A DNA stretch of 64,000 bases, taken from contig CM037777.1 of assembly GCA_021229015.1 (NCBI GenBank), forward strand, positions 27,653,002 through 27,717,001, in the 5' to 3' direction. The notes under the pieces are model-generated. The model was not told the DNA's origin. It was given only the letters and a program-made list of their open reading frames with translations, and did not search any database. Position 1 is the stretch's first letter; every line of letters begins with the position of its first letter. The position numbers and the translations under genes were made by a program. The stretch comes from Solen grandis (Eukaryota; Mollusca; Bivalvia; Adapedonta; Solenidae). Positions 1 through 10,059 of the stretch are shown piece by piece.

Positions 1-1579
1 TAATTTAATTATACACAGAGTTCTGCACAAACTTCAAACTTTTGTAATTATATAATATACAGAGAGAGACCTATATGTAACAATGCTTTCAAATATAGTA
101 CAGGTTCATGTATGAGATAAATCAATCACAGTCACGTGGATATATAATCGAATCGCGAACTAGTCACTCATTGATAACTACTTGCTGCCGTATCCGCGAT
201 AAATTACTTTTAAAATATACGCCACGTAGCTAAAACTACATTCTAAAATACACGAGTCTGGTCCAACTCCTTATATAAATGTCAAATAAACTGTATGAAT
301 CCAGAATGTTGTATAACTTAATGCGAAAAAATGTTTCAGTTGCTCAGTACAGTACTTCAAGTCCCAGTACGTAGTTTACTTATGCCAGAAGATATTCTAT
401 AAATTATAGTTAAAGTTAAATTCTAATATAAAGGTCCTACTTATATGCAAATACTCATAGGGTTAACAAAAAGGGCGACCGCTGCCTTAATAATAATGAG
501 CACCAACTACATTATTCACCATAAGGCTACCCTGTCCCTATATAAACCCGCTACAACGGGATGTACCTCGAGCAATGCTGTAATCTGACTGACTCTACAC
601 GGCTTCTGAGCCGGTATTTATAGGAAATCTCGATTCCCGCACCAAAACTTGATCGGATGACGTCATTTGATCGCTGATCGGTGTACATGGATCGAAAACG
701 CACCAAAAATGGATCGAAGATGTTCGAGAATTGATCAAATATTGATCAAGAACGATCAGCCGACTAAATAACGTCATGCTGGAGACCAAGTTGTAAACTA
801 CAAAGATGTACAATGACTGCTATATAAAATATACTAATTGACCATTTTACACACCGTAGTAACAATTTTACTATAAGATGACATTTTCCCACGGTCTTGT
901 TGTTGTATTCCCAGGAGAAATTCCCAGAAATCAATAGTAAAAATGGCTGCCAGTAAACAAAGTTGCAGCACATGCCTGATAACAAATGAGTTGTTTCACA
1001 TAAGAAAATGGATTACTTAGCATAAATTAATCAAGGTACGATTGCAAAAATAATGCAGAGTTAACTTCTAACTCTTGTAGTAAACAAAAGGAGTGAATAA
1101 AAGTAATGTCTATGTCTTTAAACACCGTAATAATGAAAGAACTTTGGACTCGAATTCACTGGTAACCAAAACATATCATTACCCCCCTCTTTTAAAGGCA
1201 AAGCTCCTGCTGCCTTACTTTAAATAGACCAATACAACAACAGTTATACAATAACATTAGCCATAAAACAGTGGCAATGAATAAACATGTTTGTCCCTTT
1301 AATGTGAAACCTCAACACTGTCCCTTTAATTAGACTCACAACACTGTCCCTTTAACTTGGACTGTCCATAATGTTCCTGGTACTTCCATGTAATCACACT
1401 TTACTCAATATAACACTGGTATTTCTATGTAATCACATATTACTTAAACACAACACTAAATAATAGTAATGTCACTGAGCACCTTACTATAGGTAGACTT
1501 CAATTAAATAATTAATTGGATAAAATGACACAAATTGTCACTGTCATTGTATAATTAACACACATGTTTCCTTTGTACT
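1..1579. other. Intergenic sequence, no gene seen
   Basis: AT-rich sequence with only short chance ORFs. A phrase reading cactgtccctttaa occurs twice near 1315-1350, which may be the edge of a dispersed repeat. The only marked structure is the GATC-rich, TATA-containing stretch at 530-810, listed separately. Confidence 0.5.
530..810. promoter_or_regulatory. Possible promoter-like block: TATA boxes, CRE palindrome and GATC cluster
   Basis: The sequence shows tatataaa at 539-546, tatttata at 614-621 (a TATA-like word read on the minus strand), the palindrome TGACGTCA at 659-666 (consensus CRE/ATF site), and about eight GATC tetramers between 648 and 760, where one per 256 bases is expected. 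No gene start can be tied to it. It could equally be part of an LTR or other repeat. The promoter reading is inference. Confidence 0.2.
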
Positions 1580-1817
1580 TTAAGGCTTATAGTTCACTGG
1601 GGTTTCACTAAAAGTCTGTGTACACACATTAATTATTTCACAATAATCAGAATGTCCATTTTTATGGAGAATTTTCTTGTAGGTAGAGGGTGGTATTATT
1701 CCAGATGGTACCCAAACTCTGCGCCCTGGCGTTATTGCAGAGCATGGACCTGTCACACCCATCATGACAGGCGGCTTAACCGCACCGGGCTGGCCCAGGA
1801 TAAAGCCGGGTGCGGTC
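1580..1817 (-). CDS. Possible last coding exon of the neighbouring zinc-finger gene
   Basis: On the minus strand a sequence ending tgctaacgcag, resembling a 3' splice site, is followed by an open frame of 78 residues to a stop at 1580-1582. The frame is closed by an upstream TAA only just before the acceptor. The translation is protein-like, not low complexity: it contains PGRRVWVPSGIIPPSTYKK and a CEIINVCTQTF stretch. It needs a phase-2 donor. The nearest GT donor at the end of the zinc-finger ORF (CAA|GTAAAA) would give an intron of only 40 nt, shorter than animal introns normally are, so the true donor may lie further upstream. The protein is not recognised. It could also be a separate decayed ORF. 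Confidence 0.35.
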
Positions 1818-1853
1818 CTGCGTTAGCAGGCGACAGAAACCAATGTTACATTT

Positions 1854-3344
1854 TTACTTGGTGGTTCTCCCTACCACACTCTTCATCCTTGGCCTCTTTG
1901 CTGGTGGCAGGTTTTCATCCTGAGCCTTAAAAGGTTGTGTACATGGCCCTTTGGTTGTCTCAGAGAAGGCTCTTTCCATAAGGGTGATTTTTCGCTCTAT
2001 CCGAGAGAGTTCACCAACCACATTCTCGAGCACCTTTCCTTGTTGGCGTATGGCCCTGGTGTTTGAATTGATGGCCTCAACTACACTGGCCAGTCCATTT
2101 GTGATAGCCTGGGCAATTTGGTTCGGCTCTGGTGGCTTTGGGGCTTCCTCAGCTTGGCCGACCTTCTCGGCCTCAACAAATAACGGGTCGTTCTTGTCTG
2201 GCACAAGGTCAAGGGCCTCATCTTGGAGAGGGGTTGAAGCCGTCGTTTGTGCAGTATTGTTATTACTCTGACTGCTGTCTTGACCAAACAGGAAGGCCAG
2301 GTCTGCTGCAGTGATGGTTGCCAATGTGGTAGGGTCCTTGGTGGCACTGCAGGACTCGGACTGAGCGGCTGCGGGTTGGTCCTTACCTTCAGGTAAGGGA
2401 CACAGACCTCCCATTGTCGATGGATGAGCCAGATCGGGAGTCTTAGGTTGAAGGCCTAGAACTGGCTGGGTAGGGGGGACCACTGGCACAGATTGCTTCT
2501 GGAGATGATATACCGGTACTGCTGGTTGGGTTACAGTGTTCGTAGGTAAGGACGATGTTATCGCTGGTTGGTAGATGGAAGTATGCTGGTTCAGAACACT
2601 GGTTGAAAGAGACGAAGTGATGATTGGATTGAATGAGGATGGCTGGTTCAAAGCGCTGGTCGATGTGATGACTGGTTGGTACCTGGGTGGATGTTGCATG
2701 ATACCGGAAGAGTTGGATGACGAGACTGCTGGCAGGTATAAGCCGTCTACAGACAGAGTGGTAGAACGTGGAAGAATAGCTGAAGTGGAAGTCTTGTGAG
2801 CAGTTGGTGGGCAGACTGACAAAAGAGGCAATATTGGCTGGTTGTCTGTTCCTAAGGTAGACTCTGGTTGTTGACCCACAGAATAGGCAGGAGAAGGAAG
2901 TGCTGAAGTCGAAGGTGTGTGAATCCACTCAGTAGTTTCATCTTGGCCTGTCGAAAGGTCATCCTCTAGGTCACCTTGGTTTGCCGTGCTGTTCCGAGCG
3001 TGCCACTGATAGGACTCTTCCTTGCCAAGTGGTCTTATATCATGGTCTGTGACAAAGGCTGGATCCACCGCCCTCCTCAGCACTGTACTGTAGTCGGGCC
3101 TTCCTCTCTTTACTTCTTCCTCACGATGTGGCGCGTACTTAACCACATGGTCTAGCAGCTTCTGTTGTGTCTGGGTCCGAAAACCACACAGCGTGCAATG
3201 GAAGGGAGCACGGTCCAGAGGCACATGGTGTTTCAAGACATGGGCCACCATCCTGTAGTGCCGGTCGATCTTCCCACATCGTCTGCACTCATACGCCAGA
3301 CCTCTGCTCTTGTATTTCGCTAACATTACTGGTCTCTGCAACAT
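1854..3344 (-). CDS. Uncharacterised protein with two atypical C2H2 zinc fingers, Ser/Thr/Pro-rich middle and C-terminal helix
   Basis: A 496-residue open frame, far longer than chance ORFs here. Finger 1 uses C20, C23, H35 and H39/H40 with 11 residues between Cys and His; finger 2 uses C50, C53, H66 and H73, a long His spacing. Residues ~120-400 are rich in Ser, Thr, Pro and Gln, with irregular repeats resembling QPxITSSLxT near 220-280. Residues ~409-461 form a likely amphipathic helix or coiled coil, and a basic KRPRMK at 483-488 looks like a nuclear localisation signal. The predicted start is doubtful: ATGTTGCAG at the beginning sits at the end of a pyrimidine-rich stretch and could be a 3' splice site, in which case Met7 or an upstream exon beyond the gap supplies the start. 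A nuclear DNA-binding role is inferred from the fingers and NLS only; the family is not recognised and a transposon origin is not excluded. Confidence 0.7.
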   Translation of the reverse strand: MLQRPVMLAKYKSRGLAYECRRCGKIDRHYRMVAHVLKHHVPLDRAPFHCTLCGFRTQTQQKLLDHVVKYAPHREEEVKRGRPDYSTVLRRAVDPAFVTDHDIRPLGKEESYQWHARNSTANQGDLEDDLSTGQDETTEWIHTPSTSALPSPAYSVGQQPESTLGTDNQPILPLLSVCPPTAHKTSTSAILPRSTTLSVDGLYLPAVSSSNSSGIMQHPPRYQPVITSTSALNQPSSFNPIITSSLSTSVLNQHTSIYQPAITSSLPTNTVTQPAVPVYHLQKQSVPVVPPTQPVLGLQPKTPDLAHPSTMGGLCPLPEGKDQPAAAQSESCSATKDPTTLATITAADLAFLFGQDSSQSNNNTAQTTASTPLQDEALDLVPDKNDPLFVEAEKVGQAEEAPKPPEPNQIAQAITNGLASVVEAINSNTRAIRQQGKVLENVVGELSRIERKITLMERAFSETTKGPCTQPFKAQDENLPPAKRPRMKSVVGRTTK

Positions 3345-3439
3345 AGGGGAACAAACAGATCGTAAGGAGCTTGAATACTATCTTACTCGAAAAGCACATG
3401 GAGTTGGACCTATGAAACACGCGACCGATACATCTAGTT

Positions 3440-3576
3440 AAACCGTTACATCGGGATTAACCAATACGCCTGCCGATGTGGCTGTTTGAAAGTTACGTCT
3501 GATTTGATTGTTCGCCTGGTTGCACCGTTACGTCTGATTAGGCCATAACATCTGGTTAGACCGCAATATCTTATTT
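3440..3576. repeat. Degenerate short tandem repeat at contig edge
   Basis: Four imperfect copies of a word close to accgttacgtctgatta (starting near 3442, 3490, 3524 and 3543) run up to the N gap. A tandem repeat at a contig end is a likely reason for the assembly break. Confidence 0.4.
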
Positions 3577-3676
3577 NNNNNNNNNNNNNNNNNNNNNNNN
3601 NNNNNNNNNNNNNNNNNNNNNNNNNNNNNNNNNNNNNNNNNNNNNNNNNNNNNNNNNNNNNNNNNNNNNNNNNNNN
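3577..3676. other. Assembly gap (100 N)
   Basis: Exactly 100 N, the conventional placeholder length for a scaffold join of unknown size. True distance across it is unknown, so an upstream exon of the zinc-finger gene may be hidden here. Confidence 0.95.
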
Positions 3677-4090
3677 TAGTTCTTTTAATCATCAAGGGGA
3701 ATCTCTTTTCCCAAAATATTTTTTTAATTTTTATTTTTATTTTTTTTGGAATTTTTTAATTTTAAACTGACTGAATACGTTCCCTAATTACATTTTACAT
3801 GTAAAAAGTACATGTAAAAGTTATGAAATGATATTCCCTATCATGTCGACACCAACCTTACTTCACAGGCATTTCTATTGAAAAACAAGCATGTTTTCTG
3901 TTTCCCTCTTCCTCTTCTTTTTTTTCCCCTTTCTTTTTTCCTTTTTTTTACATCCCCCCCCTTTTTCCCCTCCCTTTTTCACACCCCACGTTTGTTGTTG
4001 TTGTTTTTGGGTTTTTTTTTAAAAAAATAAAAAAAAAATTGCCCCAAAGGGGGCTTAATTACAGATTTTAACAAAAAGGGTTTATGGTGT
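3677..4090. other. Low-quality contig end
   Basis: Dense T, C and A runs (for example around 3905-4035) resemble the homopolymer-inflated sequence seen beyond 50 kb and unlike the adjacent clean DNA. Nothing can be annotated in it. Confidence 0.5.
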
Positions 4091-4403
4091 AAAAAGTATT
4101 GCTTTACCCTAATCTTTATATAGAAAGTGGGTATGGAAAAAAGAAATAAAATTTATACTTTATACATAGTTATGCCTTAACGGTCCAAAGAAAGTGATTT
4201 GATGCGTGAATACTTTTTTGCCGGATATACATACACGGAAATAGTCGGGATATTGACTGATGTCCATGGTGTTGCAATCAGGTAAATAACTCTTGTGAGC
4301 TTTAATGGCATTTGTTTATAAAATTCGCGCAAAAATAAGTAAAATGAAATGCAAAAAGTACAAAAGTATATCTATTTTGAATTCAAATAGATCTAACCTT
4401 AAT

Positions 4404-4592
4404 AGTAGTAGCAAACTAGGAGCTTTAACGGGGGTTCCAGAGGTTCCAGTCCCAGATCTGGGTAAGTAGGTCAAACCTACATCATCACGGTCAATGACCT
4501 AGACCACCGACTGCGCATGCTCATGATTCAAGGTTAAGGTTGAATTGTGGTCAATGATCTAGGTCACCGACTGCGCATGCTCATGATTCATT
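4404..4592 (+). repeat. Left terminal inverted repeat of the Polinton element
   Basis: Matches the reverse complement of 9815-10052. The outer ~85 bp is unique. Inside it lie two tandem subunits of ~65 bp, each containing ccgactgcgcatgctcatga. The right end has a third subunit, so repeat number differs between the ends. Confidence 0.85.
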
Positions 4593-5474
4593 TTTTCTCT
4601 CCATCATTGTATAGAACTAATCAGTGAAGTTTTCAATTATTACAATATTAGAGTATGATTTAAATAATATGCTCTACTAACAAAATAGTAGTGTTTTTAC
4701 CACAGTTTAAAACAAAAATGTTTATGATTCTTTTCTACTTCTATTTTTATAATTAGACCGTTAGTTAAACTGAATTTCTGTGGTTTTACACCCGACTGCA
4801 AATCCAAATGTAATGGATGTTTTAACCCGGGTTGGAGGACATAGATTATTATCTTACCAGGTGAAAAGTATTGATTTTACCACGATATAGTAGCCATCAG
4901 TGAACTAGCCAGAGGTTATTAACCTTTGAATAGTCAGTCCTGACATCATCAATTAGTCATTCACCTTTATTAACAACTACTGTACTTTATGACACATGAC
5001 ACATAATTATAAGGAGAAAGAACAAACTCTGTCTTGAACAATCATGGGACAGAGTTGACTTGGTGATATGTTTTTTACACAAAAAAAATGCTTTGTTTTT
5101 ATCTCTTAGTGACTAAAGTTCTATCTGTGAAATGTTAATTCAAGTAAACATTGATTATTTACAATAACCTTTATTAAGGTGATCTGTTCACACATTAAAG
5201 GTCAGTTACCCTTATTGTCAAGGATGATATAAGCAGATTTGTAATTTTGGAGGGAAAAACGTTTGATTACTCAACAAAAACTGTAAGCACATAACAAAGT
5301 TCATGGCCACAGTATCTTTTTCTAATAAGAAAGTTTGATGTTGTTGTTGTAGTTGTTGTATTGGAGTTTACCGTCGCTAAGAAAGTTTGAGGTGTAACTT
5401 GAATATATATATATAATAAACTGGTGTAAAAGAACAAGAAATTTGTAATACTTTCTTGAACATTGTATGTCATG

Positions 5475-5524
5475 ACAAATGCAACTAAACATACTCATTA
5501 ATACAGAAGATTATACTGGAGACA
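5475..5524 (+). repeat. 50 bp direct repeat, copy 1
   Basis: Identical to 6103-6152. Flanking sequence is also similar but diverged (5567-5620 against 6190-6245), suggesting an older segmental duplication of roughly 630 bp offset within the Polinton element. Confidence 0.8.
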
Positions 5525-5697
5525 AAGTAAATTATTTGGGAGTAATAAAGATAGTTTTTTTAAAACTTGACGTAGTCTCCATTGTATTCTTTTGTAGTGG
5601 GATGTGTTTTTATTTGAAATTAAAGTGTATGCCGTTTAAAAGAAAATTTCTACAATCATATACAAAATGCGTTAAATGTATGTTATGTATGTACCTG

Positions 5698-5699
<2 letters not shown>

Positions 5700-5731
<32 letters not shown>
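5700..5731. repeat. (CA)n microsatellite
   Basis: Sixteen uninterrupted CA units inside the Polinton element. Confidence 0.95.
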
Positions 5732-5734
<3 letters not shown>

Positions 5735-6102
5735 GTATAAATATAAAAAGGGAGAGACTATGAAGTGAATTTGTGGTCCTGAAAAGGACCGTGATTTTCC
5801 CGGGTTTAATCAAGGATTGGATGGTGGTTTATAGGGAAATGTTTATCACAACATTCATCTCCCATAATGTCGCAGTTGTGCTGTTGTCCCTGTTCTGATA
5901 AAACACAGCAGCACTTACTGCATTCTATATAGCATGGACTTCCACACTCAGAACATTATTGAAAATGATTACAGCTAGTTATGCATTTTCACACTCGTTT
6001 TAGGAAAATAAAGGTGCTGTTTTACTTTGATAGTACGCACTTGCTAATTAAATCGACATCTTTATGATGCAACCATTAATTTATTCACATAATACTTATC
6101 AC

Positions 6103-6152
6103 ACAAATGCAACTAAACATACTCATTAATACAGAAGATTATACTGGAGACA
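6103..6152 (+). repeat. 50 bp direct repeat, copy 2
   Basis: Second identical copy of the sequence at 5475-5524. Confidence 0.8.
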
Positions 6153-6787
6153 TGATTTGAAATTTTGGGTTTAATATAAATAATTTGTTTTAATATAGTT
6201 GTAGTCTACAATGTATTCTTCTGTAATTGAGTGCGTTTATTCGAATTTACTCAAGCGATGTACGTATTTCATACGTGATTAAATACAAATAACCACACAC
6301 ACCGCTAGCGAATGTAAAGATACTGCAATAAAACGGTATCTACTTGCCACTCACCATGTGTTTATAGAGATGAAGTATTGATAAAATTGTCACCCAATTG
6401 TAGGACTTAGTGTAGTTTAACGCTTTATCAGTAAGCGCTGTTTTGTGTATTTCAACAGTTAAATGAAAAGGTGAAAATACTCGTTGTCAACAGTATTTCA
6501 TTTGCCAACCATTCTCGATAAGCAAATATTTTCTTTCTCACTTTTTCAACTAATGATATTCAAGAAGTACAAACACATTTGTTTCTAAAAACTAGATTGT
6601 ATTTTACAATCAAGGAATATGTATACATAAGATATACACAACAGTAACTAATAAGTCAACATTCACTTATGCAATGCAGACTTTATTATAAAACATGATC
6701 TTGGGAACAAATAGAACTAAATCAAGCGGAAACAATAACAGTAAAACAATGATGATGGTATTTAACAAACGTCAATCAACACAGAGT

Positions 6788-7426
6788 TTAAGGAATTCTG
6801 TAATGTCCATAAGCAAGGCTGGAAATTCCGTCTTTCATCCAGTACCTTTTATCATCGAAAGCACTCAAAGAAGTTTTGTTTATTTTATCACAATACATAA
6901 TATGGTAATCGCTTCGTAATCCATACATTGTATATTTAGTTTGCGTATTGTTTAATAATGTGTGCTTGTAATGTTCATGTAATAATTCTTTCTTTACAAC
7001 AGCTCGTGAAATCCCTTTACATCGTTTTTCATTCACTTCTCTATTGTCTTTGTCATAAATAAAACTATACATTTTAGGTCTCAAAGCTACAAACTCTTTT
7101 ATAGGAATCCCACCTAATTCGTCTTTCATTACACCCACTTTTTTCTTACGTTCATTGTTGAATAGGGGGTGGTATGTAGGATAGTTAGAAGTGTCATATA
7201 AGTGAATACTCTGCATCATATCTCTATACACATCTTCTGTCTCCACATAAAACATAAAACTATCCGTGTCGGTCGCTAACAATGTTAAATTATCTTGAAA
7301 TTTGGGTTTCAGATAGTTGTAATAATAATTGTACAAAAGATACTTGGCTAAACCTAATATCACCATACCATAGTACACAGGTTGAACAAAGTTAACTTTG
7401 GTATAATTACACTCAAAAAACTTCCT
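6788..7426 (-). pseudogene. C-terminal fragment of Polinton-type protein-primed DNA polymerase B
   Basis: An open frame from just after a TAA (7427-7429) to a stop at 6788-6790 encodes about 212 residues of a family B DNA polymerase. The polymerase motif C, DTDS, is at 7259-7270 and carries two of the catalytic aspartates. It is preceded by the motif-B-side helix region (VYYGMVILGLAKYLLY) and followed by a C-terminus ending DDKRY...LAYGHYRIP, matching the usual end of Polinton polymerases. The exonuclease domain, the TPR insertions and motif A are absent: the frame is cut off upstream and runs into a minisatellite. It is therefore a non-functional remnant of the enzyme that replicates the element from protein-primed ends. 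The two ORFs at 7917-8813 lie upstream on the same strand. Confidence 0.85.
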
Positions 7427-7544
7427 TTATGTGTTGTATAGGAAACATTATTGTAAATCGTTTAAAGTGGTGTAATTTGTTTTTCAAGCATTCTAAAAAG
7501 ACAAACAAGCAAATGCCTGCATGAAGGGATGTTTCTTTGTGTTG

Positions 7545-7749
7545 TGAGTAAAATGAGTAATTTATGAGTAAAAATGAGTAATTTATGAGTAAAATGAGTA
7601 ATTTATGAGTAAAAATGAGTAATTCATGAATAAAATGAGACATTTATGAGTAAAAATGAGTAATTTATGAGTAAAATGAGTAATTTATGAGTAAAGATGA
7701 GTAATTTATGAGTAAAAATGAGTAATTTATGAGTAAAAATGAGTAATTC
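7545..7749. repeat. Minisatellite of ~20 bp AT-rich units
   Basis: About ten units of a word close to gagtaaaaatgagtaattta, with A-number variation. It sits between the polymerase fragment and the C2H2 ORF of the Polinton element and probably expanded after the deletion. A minus-strand ORF across it (7413-7643) is only a translation of the repeat. Confidence 0.9.
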
Positions 7750-7916
7750 TTACTTCTTCATATTTTTGCGGAAAGGCTGGATGTCAGTTACCAAGATCAA
7801 CTGTTTTTATAGAATTGGGACATTTCTGTGTACATTATAACTAAAACGCAGGACTCATTTTTTTTTAATTTATTGGTACAATAACATATGACATACTGTT
7901 CAACAGTTTTTAAACG

Positions 7917-8414
7917 TTACTCTTGCGATAGTTCTGGAGGGTTATAACCCTCAATAACAGCTTCAAAAAGAAATTTTCTTTTATTGACGGCATATTTCCA
8001 CGCTTCTTCTGTGTCAAAGTCCTCAGTTTGTATAACACTATTAGCCGTCTTTTTGATCGATTGAAAAACTGGAGAATCTTTGAGAGCATTGATCCAAAGC
8101 ACATTTTCCGTGAATACATCAGTTAGCGCTTTACGATAAGTATTTTTCATGGAGTTAAATGTCCGATCACGCGCCTCTTCTTCGGTAATATTTTGTTGAT
8201 TCATCAAACCGTTGACTTCCTCTTCGTACCTGTCTTGATACTGTTCAAATACTTCTTCTACAAGACGATCCATTGGATCATTTTCTTCCTCTCCATTCAT
8301 CGTGTCTGAGTCAAAATCCACATCGTCTGTTTCCTGCTGATGTTTCATCTGCTTATGCCTAATAAGGTTATACTTTCTTGCAAATGTTTTGTTGCACATA
8401 TTACAGGAAGACAT
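7917..8414 (-). CDS. Small C2H2 zinc-finger protein of the Polinton element
   Basis: A 165-residue frame starting ATG. The N-terminus is a single classical C2H2 finger (C4, C7, then His after 12 residues and a second His after 4). It is followed by a strongly acidic stretch (DDVDFDSD) and a mostly helical Glu/Asp/Lys-rich remainder. It starts 15 bp after the stop of the upstream ORF at 8430, on the same strand, so the two look co-transcribed. It is free of stops, unlike the polymerase next to it. A nucleic-acid-binding accessory role in the element is inferred; no specific Polinton protein can be assigned with certainty. Confidence 0.65.
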   Translation of the reverse strand: MSSCNMCNKTFARKYNLIRHKQMKHQQETDDVDFDSDTMNGEEENDPMDRLVEEVFEQYQDRYEEEVNGLMNQQNITEEEARDRTFNSMKNTYRKALTDVFTENVLWINALKDSPVFQSIKKTANSVIQTEDFDTEEAWKYAVNKRKFLFEAVIEGYNPPELSQE

Positions 8415-8429
8415 GACGCAATGTTTGAA

Positions 8430-8813
8430 TTATTCAAAGACGTCGTCAAATTGTTTAAATCGATCTGTCTTTTTAGGTGTCTTTCTTGATGAGGTAATAG
8501 TTTTCTTTACTGGTCCTGTGTAGTTCTTAACAGTTGAAAGACTTGGTGCAGTTTTTATTTTTCCGTTAGCTTTTTTCGTGTAGAGACGTTTCAATTTCGC
8601 CTTTCTCTGGCCGACGCTACTGTCACTTATGACAGGTTTTGCAGTGTTTTGTTTATTTACACGCTCTACCTCAGATTTAGCTCTGTCTACCACACTCTGT
8701 ATAGGTGATGTTAATTCTATGGTCTGTTTTTGCTTTTCGGAAAAATATGATTGTTTTGGTCGAAATAAATAGACCCACTTTTTGAGATCAGGCATATACG
8801 TTGAATAATTCAT
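8430..8813 (-). CDS. Small lysine-rich basic protein of the Polinton element, function unknown
   Basis: A 127-residue frame with an ATG start. The N-terminal ~25 residues are aromatic (Tyr, Trp, Phe). The remainder is rich in Lys, Arg, Ser and Thr, and the protein closes on an acidic FKQFDDVFE tail. The basic, disordered composition would suit a nucleic-acid-packaging or minor structural protein, but that is speculation. It immediately precedes the C2H2 ORF on the same strand, supporting a shared transcript. The family was not recognised. Confidence 0.55.
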   Translation of the reverse strand: MNYSTYMPDLKKWVYLFRPKQSYFSEKQKQTIELTSPIQSVVDRAKSEVERVNKQNTAKPVISDSSVGQRKAKLKRLYTKKANGKIKTAPSLSTVKNYTGPVKKTITSSRKTPKKTDRFKQFDDVFE

Positions 8814-9814
8814 GTTTCCTTATGAAATTGTAATGTCGGCAATACAGGTTCTTTTAAAAATGAAGCTCCACGCTTTTTAAAATCATTTATATATATTTCA
8901 AATTCTTATAATTATGTTTGTATCAAAACGCAAATTTCAACGAGTGTAATTAGTTTGTGTAACGCGTCGAAAAACTGGAACTTCCTCCCCATTTACAATA
9001 ATTTCACCACAAATATTCGAAAATATAAGCAATGTTTGATTGAAACTGTTTGCTGTTTTTGTTTTAAAAGCAGAGGCTTGAAATTCTCACAAAACCACTT
9101 TCCATTTTCCTTTCAATATATGCAGTGTTTTTAAATGTACTTTAAAATTCCAGGGTTTATTTTCGGGAAAATAAACTACTTTCCTCAGTTTTTAAATACA
9201 CAATCATGTTCCCTTAACTTCCTCGCTCGAAACAATTACCCTTATGTCTTTAAAAATAACCCCTTTCTCACATTATATATGAAGAAAGCACGTCTGTGTA
9301 TTTTCTCGCTAAACTTAACCTCCACATTTATGCAAACATCCTTAAACATCAAATATTGAGGTGCAAGGGTTCAGCGAAGAGTAAACGCGGTGACCGACTG
9401 ATATTGCAAGATTTTAAACAAGGGGATTAAGACTGTGGCAAATTCTCGAAACTTGGTTATTTATCTACTATTTAGTCTTGGTCTGTTGTGAATTAGTTGA
9501 TGTAAAGAGATTAATTTCTTATTCAATGAAAATCTTGTCTAATCAAACAATAACATTAAACACTATATCATTTGAAACCGTTGTAAAATACATGCGAACA
9601 AAATCATGACAAATGGGAGCAAATTTCATTTGAAATATTGAGTTATACCTTTATTTAGGACAGTGACAGAGCATTCGTTATAGCGAGATAAATTCCTAGG
9701 TAAACACACCATCGGTCAACGTGTACATAGGTGATCTGGTCACTCAATGTGACCTTAATAATGCGCGGATGATGTTTTGACGCGCCAACTGACCAGGTGA
9801 CATCTCCTAGTTTA

Positions 9815-10052
9815 TGAATCATGGGCATGCGCAGTCGGTGACCTAAATGGAATGACAACAATTAACCTTGAATCATGAGCATGCGCAGTCGGTGACCTAG
9901 ATCATTGACCACAATTCCTTAACCTTGAATCATGAGCATGCGCAGTCGGTGACCTAGATCATTGACCATGATGACGTAGGCTTGACCTACTTACCCAGAT
10001 CTGGGACTGGAACCTCTGGAACCCCCGTTAAAGCTCCTAGTTTGCTACTACT
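9815..10052 (-). repeat. Right terminal inverted repeat of the Polinton element
   Basis: Reverse complement of the left end, with three tandem subunits containing tcatgagcatgcgcagtcgg instead of two. The innermost subunit is the most diverged (gggcatgc in place of gagcatgc). It ends exactly where the ccttaat target duplication begins. Confidence 0.85.
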
Positions 10053-10059
10053 CCTTAAT

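Larger units (their letters stand above)
4404..10052. mobile_element. Internally deleted Polinton/Maverick element, complete with both ends
   Basis: Both termini are present: agtagtagcaaactaggagc at 4404 is repeated in inverse orientation ending at 10052, and the inverted repeats continue inward for about 190 bp. The flanks carry a direct repeat ccttaat (4397-4403 and 10053-10059), consistent with the 6 bp target duplication known for Polintons, with one extra matching base. Termini begin AG, as described for Polintons. Inside, on the minus strand, are the C-terminal part of a Polinton-type family B DNA polymerase and two small ORFs. At 5.65 kb it is about a third of the 15-20 kb usual for the family. 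No integrase, ATPase, protease or capsid gene is recognisable, so it cannot be autonomous. A 50 bp sequence at 5475-5524 is repeated exactly at 6103-6152, showing internal rearrangement. Confidence 0.85.

Noticed and set aside
7545..7749. Regular repeats suggestive of a CRISPR array
   Set aside because: Units are contiguous ~20 bp with no unique spacers, in animal DNA; a minisatellite.
4404..10052. Cut-and-paste transposon other than Polinton as the identity of the 5.65 kb element
   Set aside because: AG termini, ~190 bp terminal repeats, 6-7 bp duplication and a family B polymerase end together fit Polinton and no other class.
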